The notes under the pieces: model-generated
Database searches by the model: none
Told to the model about the DNA's origin: nothing
What the model saw: the letters and a program-made list of their open reading frames with translations, nothing else
Position numbers and translations under genes: made by a program
Shown here: positions 8,906-18,400 of the stretch, one piece after another
Layout: each line of letters opens with the position of its first letter
Position numbering within the stretch: position 1 is the stretch's first letter
Source of the DNA: Lentimicrobiaceae bacterium
Lineage (GTDB): Bacteria > Bacteroidota > Bacteroidia > Bacteroidales > JALOCA01
Assembly (NCBI GenBank): GCA_023227965.1
Contig: JALOCA010000001.1
Location: 137,305 to 201,304, forward strand
Reading direction: 5' to 3'
Length of the DNA: 64,000 nucleotides

Positions 8906-9419
8906 CAGAATAGCCATCACCGGACCCGAATCAACCGGGAAATCGCAGCTAACTCAAGAATTAGCAGCATATTACAATACTGTATTTGTTCCTGAATATG
9001 CCAGAAAATACCTTGGTTTGATAAACCGCGCCTATGAAGAAAAAGATATATTAAAAATAGCACAAGGACAATTACAGTTAGAAACATCTTTAATAGCATC
9101 AGCACGAAATTTTATTTTTTGTGATACCGATTTTTTGGTTACGACAATCTGGAGCGAAGTAAAATACGGACGTTGTCACCCCTGGATACAAAACAAACTT
9201 GTTAACCATCGGTACAACCTCTATCTGCTTTGTAATATTGATTTACCTTGGGAAGAGGATCCTATGCGGGAGCATCCGCATAAACGTGATTTTCTGTTTG
9301 AAAAGTATCTTACATATTTGAAAAAAATGCAATTCCCTTTTGCTGTCGTGTCGGGAAAGGGAAAAGAAAGACTAAAGAATGCTGCCTATTATATAGACCA
9401 TGCTTTTTTGAATGTATAA
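8898..9419 (+). CDS. NadR-like ribosylnicotinamide kinase (P-loop ATPase)
   Basis: 173 aa; the start is a TTG at 8898 that overlaps the pnuC stop by 8 nt. The Walker A motif GPESTGKS at residues 8-15 is the NadR-kinase form; 'VPEYARKYL', 'FCDTD' and 'DPMREHPHKRDFLFEKY' also match the kinase domain of NadR. The nucleotidyltransferase domain of full NadR is absent. Expected reaction: phosphorylation of nicotinamide riboside to NMN, trapping substrate brought in by PnuC. If the unit handles thiamine instead, the kinase substrate would differ. Confidence 0.8.
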   Translation: MVNRIAITGPESTGKSQLTQELAAYYNTVFVPEYARKYLGLINRAYEEKDILKIAQGQLQLETSLIASARNFIFCDTDFLVTTIWSEVKYGRCHPWIQNKLVNHRYNLYLLCNIDLPWEEDPMREHPHKRDFLFEKYLTYLKKMQFPFAVVSGKGKERLKNAAYYIDHAFLNV

Positions 9420-9497
9420 ACCGCTAAAAATTAAAATATTTTATCATTTTTTTAAACTTTTGGTAATCTGACTTTTCAATAAGCTACTGACATAATA

Positions 9498-9517
9498 TTG
9501 AAAAAGACTTTTTTCAA
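9498..9517. terminator. Possible weak hairpin after the kinase gene
   Basis: TTGAAAAA and TTTTTCAA arms form an 8-bp stem with a 4-nt loop, 79 nt after the kinase stop and before the next promoter. The stem is AT-only, so this is a weak candidate terminator. Confidence 0.2.
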
Positions 9518-9545
9518 CTATTGCAGATATATTTAAAAATAGATG

Positions 9546-9553
9546 TAGGTTTG
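9546..9553 (+). promoter_or_regulatory. Bacteroidota promoter, -7 box TAGGTTTG with TTG at -33
   Basis: TAnnTTTG at 9546 with TTG at 9521, 25 nt upstream start to start: near-ideal spacing. It would drive the glycosyltransferase and the formyltransferase-like gene. Confidence 0.5.
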
Positions 9554-9572
9554 CAATGAAGACTATTTTATT

Positions 9573-10736
9573 ATGCACTTGCTGTTTCTGACAAAATGGT
9601 ACCCCAATACATCGGATATTACTAATGGTATTTTTATTGAAAGCCTTGCTTTACAAATTGCAAAAAATCATAAGGTTACAGTAATTGCATTACACCCCCA
9701 AGCTGAACTTGATGAAAAAAAAACAGTTACAGATACCCAAAATTTCAATTATCGTCTTATTCAGCTATATTTCAGAGCGAAGGAACCCTTAAATTGGATT
9801 GCAAGATGGTATAACCTTGCACAATGGCTTTTGGCTTTTGTAAGAGCATGGAAAATACTGAAAAATACAAATAAAAAACCTGATTTGGTTCACGTTCATG
9901 TATTAACCCGTCCGGCTGTAATGGCATATGGATTAAAGTTGTTTTACGGGATTCCTTATGTTATTACCGAACACTGGTCAAGGTATTTAAGAAATGAATA
10001 TAAAAATAAAAATCTGCTATACAAAAAGATAACATCTTTTGTTGCTGCTCGTGCCAAAGCTTTTACCTGCGTTTCAGAAAGATTGATGCAGGAGCTTGTG
10101 CAAGCCGGTATTCACAATCAAATAATGCAGGTGATACCCAATATGGTAGATGTTACAGCCAAAACGGATACTGTAGAAGGAAACAGGGGTGGAAGAAATA
10201 CAATATTTATCGCAACAGTTTCTGATTTGGTGGATAAAACCAAGAATATCAGTAGCGTGTTATATGTACTTTCCAATATCAAGCCCATTTTTTCTGCCTT
10301 TGAGTACCATTTGGTAGGTGATGGACCCGATGCCGAAGCCTTTAAACAACTTGTGGAACAGTTAAAATTAACCGACAAAGTATTTTTTCACGGAAGACAG
10401 GATCATGATTATATATGCAGTTTTTTGCCTGTTATTGATTTTCTGGTTACAAACAGCTATTCAGAAACGTTTTCAATAGTAACTGCTGAGGCTCTCTCGT
10501 TGGGAAAACCTGTTATTGCTACTCGCTGTGGTGGACCCGAAAGCTATATTAATGAGGGAAATGGGATACTTATTGATGTAGATAGCCCTCGCCAACTGGA
10601 AGATGCTCTTCTTTTTATGATAAAAAATTGTAAAAACTATTCTCCTGATAAACTGCGCGCTTCTGTACGTCAATTCTCTCCAGAAATTATTGTAAAACAA
10701 TATAATAATCTCTATCAAATGGTATTAACTTCATAA
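9573..10736 (+). CDS. Glycosyltransferase family 4 (GT-B fold)
   Basis: 387 aa. The N-terminal domain starts with 'LLFLTKWYPNTSDITNGIF', typical of GT4 glycan enzymes, with 'DLVHVHVLTRPAVMAYGLK' and 'EHWSRY' following. The C-terminal nucleotide-sugar domain has 'HLVGDGPD', 'FFHGRQDH' and the EX7E-type element 'SETFSIVTAEALSLGKPVIATRCGGPESYI'. It should move a sugar from a nucleotide donor to a glycan or lipid acceptor on the cytoplasmic face. It heads a glycan gene group with the formyltransferase-like fusion (10-nt gap) and, further on, a flippase. Confidence 0.9.
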   Translation: MHLLFLTKWYPNTSDITNGIFIESLALQIAKNHKVTVIALHPQAELDEKKTVTDTQNFNYRLIQLYFRAKEPLNWIARWYNLAQWLLAFVRAWKILKNTNKKPDLVHVHVLTRPAVMAYGLKLFYGIPYVITEHWSRYLRNEYKNKNLLYKKITSFVAARAKAFTCVSERLMQELVQAGIHNQIMQVIPNMVDVTAKTDTVEGNRGGRNTIFIATVSDLVDKTKNISSVLYVLSNIKPIFSAFEYHLVGDGPDAEAFKQLVEQLKLTDKVFFHGRQDHDYICSFLPVIDFLVTNSYSETFSIVTAEALSLGKPVIATRCGGPESYINEGNGILIDVDSPRQLEDALLFMIKNCKNYSPDKLRASVRQFSPEIIVKQYNNLYQMVLTS

Positions 10737-10746
10737 TCTGCATTTT

Positions 10747-12417
10747 TTGGAACTTAGGTACGGTATATTATGCAATAGTTATATTTTCCAGCAATGGCAG
10801 GCACAAGCTCTGCGGTTATTGCATGAAAATGGAATAACCGCAGCATTATTAGTCATGGATGCTAACCTGCCAGAACAAATTTCATGGAGAAAAAAACTGT
10901 GGGTTTATCCGTATAAAAAACTGTTATTTAGAATGTTTATGCGGTTTAGGGTAAAGCCAGATGCAAAAAAATCTGTTGATATGACGACGGATTTTGCAAA
11001 TGTTCCGGTTTTACATTGTACAACACGTGCAGAGGGTTTTTCGGAATATTTTTCTGATCCTGATGTTAATGCAATAAAAAGCTACCGACTTGATTTTATT
11101 GTAAGATTTGGATTTGGCATCATTAAAGGTGAAATTCTGCAGGTAGCTCAATATGGTGTATGGTCATACCATCATGACGATGAACAGTTTTACAGAGGTG
11201 TTCCCTCCTGTTTTTGGGAAATTTATGAAGGGAATCCGGTTACAGCCGCAATTTTGCAACGGCTTACTGCTCGGCTTGATAGTGGGGTTATTTTGAAGAA
11301 AGGATATTGGGGAACTATAAACCATTCTTTTACCGCAAATATGAATCAGTTACTTTCGGGAACCTCCGAGTGGCTTTTACAGGTTTGTCGCGACATACAG
11401 CAAGGGACAGCTCCCTATTTCAATTTTCAGCAAAGTACATCTCCTGCTCCTATGCGTTATGTGCCAGGTAATTGGAAAATGGCAAAATTTTTATTGTTAA
11501 TTCTTAAAAACAAAATTACATTTCATTATAAAGAACTCTTCCGTCACGAAATTTGGAATGTAGGTGTTGTTAAAATGTCTGTAAATCAATTTGTAGAAAA
11601 ACGTTTTGCCGAGGATGCTATGGATATACATTGGCTACCGGAAATAAAGCGGGGGCGATATCTTGCCGACATTTTTAGTTATACCAGTAATGAAAAAGAT
11701 TATTTTTTGTGTGAATTGTATGATTATAAAAAGCAAAAAGCGAATATTACACAGTTTAGTCTGTTAAATGAGGCAACTGTAAATGTAAACGATAGGAAGT
11801 TGGTTATATCCGGAGCCAACCACTTTTCTTTTCCGTATATTTTTGAAAATGAAGGTAATATCTATTGTATACCTGAATGTTACCAAAGCAGCTGTCTCAA
11901 AATTTTTCGTCTAAATGTTGCAAACGGGCTTTTTGAATTTCATACGGTTTTACTTGAGAGTGTTCGCGCAGTTGATCCTGTTTTGTTCAGGTTTAACAAC
12001 TTATGGTGGTTGCTTTTTACATCTGATACCCATAGTAATACTAAGTTATATGCCTATTTTTCCAAAGAAATTTTTGGGCAATATCAACCTCATGGCAATA
12101 ACCCCATAAAAACGGATATACGCTCTTCGCGCTCTGCAGGACAGTTATTTATGATGAATGAGAATTTAATCCGCCCGGCACAGGATTGTTCTGTTACCTA
12201 TGGAAGCCGGATTTGCCTTAATGCTATTCAAAAACTTACTCCTGAAGAATTTGAAGAAAACTCTATTGGATTTATTGCTCCTTTTAAAGATTCGAAGTAT
12301 CCAGGGGGCTTGCATACGCTTTCGTTTACAAATCAATATACTTTTATTGACGGGAAAAAATATGCTTTTATCGGTGTCCAGTTTTTGTTTCAGCTAAAAA
12401 GGAAAATAGGTATATGA
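10747..12417 (+). CDS. Formyltransferase-like domain fused to a GIPC-transferase-type propeller
   Basis: 556 aa from a TTG start 10 nt after the glycosyltransferase stop. Residues ~80-190 resemble the formyl transferase N-terminal domain: 'DFIVRFGFGIIKGEIL', 'GVWSYHHDDEQFYRGVPSCFWEI' and 'RLDSGVILKKGYW'. The usual Asn-x-His catalytic start is Ser-Tyr-His here, so the formylase site may be altered. Residues ~290-556 look like the five-bladed propeller that precedes glucosamine inositolphosphorylceramide transferases ('NHFSFPYIFENEGNIYCIPE', 'AVDPVLFRFNNLWWLLFTSD'). Probably modifies a sugar of a surface glycan; substrate unknown. Confidence 0.65.
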   Translation: MELRYGILCNSYIFQQWQAQALRLLHENGITAALLVMDANLPEQISWRKKLWVYPYKKLLFRMFMRFRVKPDAKKSVDMTTDFANVPVLHCTTRAEGFSEYFSDPDVNAIKSYRLDFIVRFGFGIIKGEILQVAQYGVWSYHHDDEQFYRGVPSCFWEIYEGNPVTAAILQRLTARLDSGVILKKGYWGTINHSFTANMNQLLSGTSEWLLQVCRDIQQGTAPYFNFQQSTSPAPMRYVPGNWKMAKFLLLILKNKITFHYKELFRHEIWNVGVVKMSVNQFVEKRFAEDAMDIHWLPEIKRGRYLADIFSYTSNEKDYFLCELYDYKKQKANITQFSLLNEATVNVNDRKLVISGANHFSFPYIFENEGNIYCIPECYQSSCLKIFRLNVANGLFEFHTVLLESVRAVDPVLFRFNNLWWLLFTSDTHSNTKLYAYFSKEIFGQYQPHGNNPIKTDIRSSRSAGQLFMMNENLIRPAQDCSVTYGSRICLNAIQKLTPEEFEENSIGFIAPFKDSKYPGGLHTLSFTNQYTFIDGKKYAFIGVQFLFQLKRKIGI

Positions 12418-12441
12418 GGTTGATTTGTAGATTATAAAAGC

Positions 12442-13206
12442 TTATTTGGATTTAATTTCATAATTTTTTTTCCGGCAAATAATCATTACATCCATCGTAT
12501 AGTCGAACATATCCCTTGTATTTTTTTCCAGCCCATAAATAATAAATCCCCAGAGAGCATAAAATGGCTGTCCTAATAGCATGAAGAAGTAAAAGAGTCC
12601 AAACAGAATTTGTTGGAGCTTGTATTTTTTCTTTTTTAAAATAGCAAGATAACTGCGAATATATCTAATAAACAGACTGTAAAACATAGTCTGAAATCCA
12701 CCGTAGCTTTCCATTGCAACAATTTCGAAACCATTGTTGGAAGCAAGCATACGAAGATGTACGTCGGTATGCCGCATTACATCTTCAGGGCTCCATTTGG
12801 GGTAAAGAAAATCCGTTGTCAGCATTAGCATGCCTTCGGGTTGCAATACCCTGTGCATTTCTTTAAAAAATTTATCTGGTTGCGAAATTACCGACAATAC
12901 CTGAAAATTAACGATTCCGTCAAAACTTGCATCAGGAAAGGGAAGGGCTGTGCCATCTTCTATCCATACATCAGTAATGCCTTCTTTTATAGATGAATGT
13001 ATAAAATTGTAATGTCGGCATGTATTGGTGCCTGTGTAGCTTTCAGCTTGTGTAAATAGTTTTTGATACGGTTTTTCACCAGCACCTATATCTAAAAGTT
13101 TCCCTTTGAATAGCGAACTATACCTGCTGATTTTTTCCCTTGTCATTTTTTCATTGATGAGAAACTGTGTGGAACTGAGGAACCGAAATAATAAACTTGC
13201 TATCAC
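12442..13206 (-). CDS. Class I SAM-dependent methyltransferase
   Basis: 254 aa. Motif I 'LLDIGAGEKPY' (residues ~36-46), 'WIEDGTALPFPDASFDGIVNFQVLSVI' and 'EMHRVLQPEGMLMLTTDF' are the methyltransferase type 11 blocks. A hydrophobic C-terminal stretch (~200-225) suggests membrane contact. It faces the flippase gene from a shared 85-nt divergent intergenic region and converges with the formyltransferase-like gene, so a role in modifying a lipid-linked glycan or its carrier is inferred. The acceptor is unknown. Confidence 0.8.
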   Translation of the reverse strand: MIASLLFRFLSSTQFLINEKMTREKISRYSSLFKGKLLDIGAGEKPYQKLFTQAESYTGTNTCRHYNFIHSSIKEGITDVWIEDGTALPFPDASFDGIVNFQVLSVISQPDKFFKEMHRVLQPEGMLMLTTDFLYPKWSPEDVMRHTDVHLRMLASNNGFEIVAMESYGGFQTMFYSLFIRYIRSYLAILKKKKYKLQQILFGLFYFFMLLGQPFYALWGFIIYGLEKNTRDMFDYTMDVMIICRKKNYEIKSK

Positions 13207-13228
13207 CGTGGGTAAATGGTATTTTTTA

Positions 13229-13236
13229 CAAACGTA
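13229..13236 (-). promoter_or_regulatory. Bacteroidota -7 box for the methyltransferase gene
   Basis: The plus strand reads CAAACGTA, giving TACGTTTG on the minus strand, 23 nt before the methyltransferase start. Confidence 0.4.
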
Positions 13237-13262
13237 AAGAAAAATATAAAACTGTAAAAGTT

Positions 13263-13270
13263 TATCTTTG
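13263..13270 (+). promoter_or_regulatory. Bacteroidota -7 box TATCTTTG for the flippase gene
   Basis: It overlaps the upstream TTG at 13268 that could otherwise be read as a start codon. Transcription would begin downstream of that codon, so the ATG at 13292 is the better start. Confidence 0.4.
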
Positions 13271-13291
13271 ACCCGTATTTTGTACGATTGT

Positions 13292-14581
13292 ATGCTAAAA
13301 AATATACTTGGAACAACCTTGGCTCGTATTTCTATTGCAATATTTAGTTTTTGTATTGTGGTTATTAATGCCCGGTATTTGGGTGCTGTGCACGTAGGTA
13401 CAATAGGATTGATAGTGTTAGCTATTTCTATTAATATGATTATGAGTAGTATAGTTGGAGGTAGCTCGCTTGCTTTTTTGGTGCCACGGCATGCTGTTTT
13501 TTTACTTTTTATAGCCTCCTATGGATGGGCACTTATTACATCTGCATTGGGCAGTGTATTGCTGAGCTATTTACACATGGTTCCTGCAGGATTTACTTTT
13601 GATGTTTTTTTTATTTCGCTTTTCCAGTCGCTTATGAATATCAACATAACCATTCTGCTGGGGAAGGAAAAAATAAAACTGTATAATGTTTTTACTTTTG
13701 GAGAAATGGTGTTGCGGATAACCTTCCTGTTGCTTTTTATTTTTTATTTTGGAATACTAAATCCACATGCTTTTGTGTATGCACTGTACTTATCGCTGGG
13801 AATATTTTTTATTATCAGTTTGGTAGCTGTTCATAAATACTTAGTATTTACTGATCTTATGGAACTTCCAGCTAAGCTTAGGGAAATGTTTCGTTTGGGA
13901 ACATACATTCAGTTAGCCGGTATTTTTCAATTATTTAATTATCGGTTAAGCTACTATATTATAGAAGGTTGCATGGGAAGAGCCGCCTTAGGTGTATATT
14001 CTGTGGGTGTACAGATTTCGGAAAGTGTATGGCTTATCGGGAAAAGTGCGGCTATGGTGCAATATTCCCGGATATCAAATTCTGATGATGAGGAGTATGC
14101 CCGGCAGATTACGTTGATGTTTGTCAAATTTACGTTTTTACTTACGTTGTTGGCTGTTATAGTTTTATTATTAATCCCATCGGATGTGTTTTCTTTCGTC
14201 TTTGCAAAGGACTTTTCCGGTTTAGGGATAGTTATTTCTTCTATGGCTGTGGGTATAATATCTTTGGCTGTTTCTATGATGTTTAGCCATTATTTTTCAG
14301 GGAAAGGAAAACCACATCATAATACTGTAAGTTCAGGTATTGGTTTGGTATTTACACTTGGACTGGGTATTATTCTGATTCCCAGATATGGTCTTTTGGG
14401 TGCTGGTATAACAGCTTCTGTATCCTATACCATTTCAATGCTATACCAGTTTTTTGTTTTTGTAAGAATTGCCAGGGTTAAATTGCGTAACTTTTTACCA
14501 GATAAACAAGATAAGGAGCTTCTTTTGCGGGAAATCAGGCTACTTTTTAATAAAAAACAAAATTCAGTTTCAGTGCGTTAA
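13292..14581 (+). CDS. Polysaccharide biosynthesis flippase (Wzx/MATE-like)
   Basis: 429 aa from ATG 13292; a TTG at 13268 would add 8 residues but lies inside the probable promoter. About 12 hydrophobic segments span the protein, starting 'NILGTTLARISIAIFSFCIVVINARYLGA', the typical opening of oligosaccharide flippases. It would move a lipid-linked oligosaccharide across the inner membrane. The adjacent glycosyltransferase, formyltransferase-like and methyltransferase genes support a surface glycan role. The next gene starts 2 nt after its stop. Confidence 0.85.
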   Translation: MLKNILGTTLARISIAIFSFCIVVINARYLGAVHVGTIGLIVLAISINMIMSSIVGGSSLAFLVPRHAVFLLFIASYGWALITSALGSVLLSYLHMVPAGFTFDVFFISLFQSLMNINITILLGKEKIKLYNVFTFGEMVLRITFLLLFIFYFGILNPHAFVYALYLSLGIFFIISLVAVHKYLVFTDLMELPAKLREMFRLGTYIQLAGIFQLFNYRLSYYIIEGCMGRAALGVYSVGVQISESVWLIGKSAAMVQYSRISNSDDEEYARQITLMFVKFTFLLTLLAVIVLLLIPSDVFSFVFAKDFSGLGIVISSMAVGIISLAVSMMFSHYFSGKGKPHHNTVSSGIGLVFTLGLGIILIPRYGLLGAGITASVSYTISMLYQFFVFVRIARVKLRNFLPDKQDKELLLREIRLLFNKKQNSVSVR

Positions 14582-14583
14582 TT

Positions 14584-15465
14584 ATGAAAAGGATATTCTT
14601 TACGGTCGGATGCTTATTTATTTTTTTTATATCTGTTCAATGCTTTGCACAAAAGAAGAAAACTCCGGTTAAACCATTGTTTGAAATACCTATAAATTAT
14701 TGTTTATCAAAAGATGAGTATAAATTGTTTTGTGCTTTGAATGATCTGCGTGTAGGTGATTCACAGCCAAAACTGCCTTTATCTTTGCAACTGTGCTTTG
14801 TTGCCCGTACCCATGCCAATGATTTGGCGCTCCATCTTCCGGATGAAGATTTTTGTAATTTGCACAGTTGGTCTGCCTTTGGGGTTTGGAAGAAATGTTG
14901 TTATAATAAGGATATGAGCAGTATAGCTTGTATGACGGAAAAGCCAAAGGAGTTAACAGGCTACAAAGGGAAAGGGTATGAAATGGTGTATTTTGAAAAT
15001 GACTCACTTAATGTAAACTCTATAGTAAGCTTCTGGCAGCAAAATGATTTGGTTACAGATTTTTTTCTGAGCAGGAACAAATGGCAGGGTGCAAACTGGA
15101 AGACCTTGGGGGTTGGTATTTATAAGGGATATGTTTGTGTATGGATGGGCACCGAGCCAGATCCCTTAGCTCCTCCGGATACTTGTGGCTTAAATCATGG
15201 TAACAGCTTGCCTATTGCAACGTCTATAGAGACAATGAATTCAATTGTAAAATATTATCTGGTTTACGGTAGTTATAATTCACAAAACGAAGCCAAAGAA
15301 GCTGTTAGTAAATTGCAGAAAGCAGGATACACTAACACAAAAATGATTAAAAACAATGCAAATTACCGGGTTGTTTTAAATGAATTTACTTCTTTGGAGT
15401 CTGCCCTCCAGCAAAAAGAAAGAGTAAAAAAAGTGTACAAACAGGTTTGGCTGCTTAAGCATTAA
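14584..15465 (+). CDS. Secreted CAP (SCP/PR-1) domain protein with SPOR domain
   Basis: 293 aa. Signal peptide 'FFISVQCFAQ' (residues ~1-23). CAP domain at ~45-190: 'LNDLR', 'VARTHANDLALH', 'NLHSWS' and 'LGVGIYKGYVCVWMG' give the paired His/aromatic pattern of the family. Cys-rich region around 90-115 ('VWKKCCYNKDM', 'IACM'). SPOR domain at ~222-293 ('YYLVYGSYNSQNEAKEAVSKL', 'YRVVLNEF'), which binds denuded peptidoglycan at division sites. The product should be periplasmic and wall-bound. It follows the flippase by 2 nt, so it is probably co-transcribed. Confidence 0.8.
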   Translation: MKRIFFTVGCLFIFFISVQCFAQKKKTPVKPLFEIPINYCLSKDEYKLFCALNDLRVGDSQPKLPLSLQLCFVARTHANDLALHLPDEDFCNLHSWSAFGVWKKCCYNKDMSSIACMTEKPKELTGYKGKGYEMVYFENDSLNVNSIVSFWQQNDLVTDFFLSRNKWQGANWKTLGVGIYKGYVCVWMGTEPDPLAPPDTCGLNHGNSLPIATSIETMNSIVKYYLVYGSYNSQNEAKEAVSKLQKAGYTNTKMIKNNANYRVVLNEFTSLESALQQKERVKKVYKQVWLLKH

Positions 15466-15496
15466 AGTTATTACACCTCAATTTGTTATTTTATAA

Positions 15497-18400
15497 TCAG
15501 TGTTTTTGATAGATATTTCCCATATTCCTATAGCCGGATAAATCCCTGTACCAGTCGGGATAAAGCGTACCTCCGCTTTGTGCCCATTCTGCAAAATGGT
15601 TATAGGCTTGCAGAACAGGAGTTTTTTCAATAGGATAAGCAAAACTTTCATAAATGTTTATAGCCCAGGGCAGGTTAAGTTCGGTTTTATAATAGCGTCC
15701 TTGCAAAGCAATGCTATTGTCATCGAAAGTGCCATAATAAGAAGGGTCAACGAGGCTTGTCGGGGGATAGTCGGGCAAATGCACTTCTCTGCCCCTGGTT
15801 TTGTTAACAATTAAAAAGGGATTGAAGTTGGAAATATTCAGTTGGTTGAAGGAATAGGCATTTGTAGGAAAAGTAATAGTAATATTCAAAGTATCAGGGG
15901 TTACGTAAGTAGCTGTGGGGTCAGTATTAACACCAATACCGGTACCCGGATGCTGCATTTGTTTGTATGCATTGTCATATACTATGATTGTGGGGATAGA
16001 TTGATTTGCTTCTGTTCCATTGTTATTTAGCATAATGTAAGTTTCAGTCAATTCACATCCTGTAACTATTAAATCGGCTTGGTTGAATGATGCATCGCCA
16101 AGTTGAAAGCCGAAACCGTTTTCAAATGAAGCCCCGAAAGCATTGATTACAAAGGTTCCGAATAGCTCTACAACGTTATTATTTCCATTGGTGATAACAT
16201 TAAAACGATAGTCGAGAACGAGGTCGTTAAAATCATAATCACCTTTCCCTGGCCATAAGTCTTCGTAAGCTAATGTTCCATAGCTATATGCAGGATAGTA
16301 ATTGTTAAAAGCCCTTGCCGGATCTGAAGGAAATTCATCATCGTCATCTGCCACACCATCCTGATCATTGTCTGTTCCTGTTCCGGATTGAATATTGTAT
16401 ATTCCGGAAAAAACATCGCTATCGAGTGCACAGTCTTTATAGACAATGGCTTTCAATACTGTGAAGGTGCTAATAGTAATAGGTTCGGAATAAACTATTC
16501 CGTTGGATTGACTGGGAGTTGTACCATCAATGGTATATTTTACTATGACATTTTCAGTTGCAGATGTAATGGTAACAAGCTGTGCAGAAGTATAGTTTCC
16601 TGCTACCGGTGAAAACACAGGCGCAGCTACCTGATTTTGTTCGATTGCGTAAGTTGCTGTAACCATAGTGCTATTTGCCATTCCTGCTTTAAATGCAATG
16701 GCTTTCACCGTAGTTGTGTTACTGATAGTAAACGGGGCAGAATAAGTGATACCGTTTGTTTGTGTAGGAGTGCTTCCATCAAGGGTATATTTAATTGTTG
16801 CGTCAGCAGTTTCAGAAATTAAGGTAATGGTTTGTTCGCAACCATACGTGCCTTCAACCGGGGAAAAAACGGGAACAGAAACTTGGCTTAAGTTGATAAT
16901 GTAGCTTCCTGTGGCGATGCCACTGTTAGTCATGCCTGATTTATAGGCTATAGCCTTAATAGTTGTGGAAGAACTGATTTCAAAAGTGCCCGCATAAATA
17001 GTACCGGAAGTTGTTGAGGGATTACTCCCGTCAGTAGTATATCTTATAGTTGCTCCGGTTGTTTCTGTCGAAATTGAAATTGTTTGTGTGCTTGTGTAAG
17101 TTCCGGGTGTTGGTAAAAAAGTAGGTGTAGCTACAGTATTAGTAACGCCACAGTTAAAAACGTATTGAAATTCCTGAAGCGTAAAACTTGCTATTTGACT
17201 ATTAGTACCTGCTTTTGCGGATGTTCTCTGTGCTTGTAAAGAACTTAGGGTATAAGTTACGGTAAAAATACCGGCTTGCCCATCTCCTATACCGGAAGTG
17301 TTATCAATTTTAAAACCCTGAAAAGGGTCGCTTCCCAGATTAGGACCCATGTTAATATTTCCATAGCTCATGTTACCGGAAATAATTTGGACGGAAACAT
17401 TTGAGTAGGTATTGGGAATTGCCTCAATGGAGTAATGAGATAATTCCTTGCAAACAGGACCTGGGCAGCCATCATGTTCAACGGTTAACACTATTGTATA
17501 AGTTCCATTTAAATTCTGACTTACAGAGGATATTGTTGTAGAAAACCCTCCTCCATTTGATTTTGTTACTGTACATAAGCCCGATGATTGAATAGTGTAT
17601 GTTCCCAAAGAAATTTCACTGTTAAGCATTCCGGTTTTATAAGCAATAGCCTTTAGTGTAGTGGTATTGCTTATATTAACAGGAGAAGAATACACTGTCC
17701 CGTTGGTTGTGCCGGGTGTACTGCCATCGGTAGTATAACGGATGGTAGCTCCGGAAGTTGTTGTAGCAATAATAACATCCTGGGCTGAACTGTAAATTCC
17801 TTCAGCGGGAGAAAATGAAGGTTGTGCAACCTGCTCCAACTGAATAGTATATGTTCCAGCTGTTATATCACTATTAATCATACCGGTTTTATAGGCAATG
17901 GCTTTTAAGGTTGTGGTTTCTGATATTTCCACAGGAGAAGAATACAGTGTCCCATTCGTTGAACTTGGAGCTGTTCCATTTGTAGTATACCTAATAGTAG
18001 CATCCGTTGTCGTTGAACTAATCGTAACTTGTTGAATGGTGGTGTAAGTACCGGGTTGTGGATTAAAAACAGGTGCTACTGCTTGAAGCAACTGAATAGT
18101 ATAAACTCCCGAAGCAATTTCGCTATTATTCATGTTGTTATGATAAGCAATCGCTTTCAGTGTAGTTGTGGATGAAATCGCAACCGGAGATGTATAAATA
18201 GTACCATTAGTTTGTGATGGAATGCTTCCATCTGTTGTGTATCGTATTGTGGATCCACTGGTTCCACAGGAAATAACTATATTCTGAAAGGTATTGTAAG
18301 TACCGGGTGCGGGATTGAAGGTTGGTGTGGCTACCTGCTCAGTTTGAATAATATACATACCACTCGTAACATCACTGTCCAACATATTGCTTTTATATGC

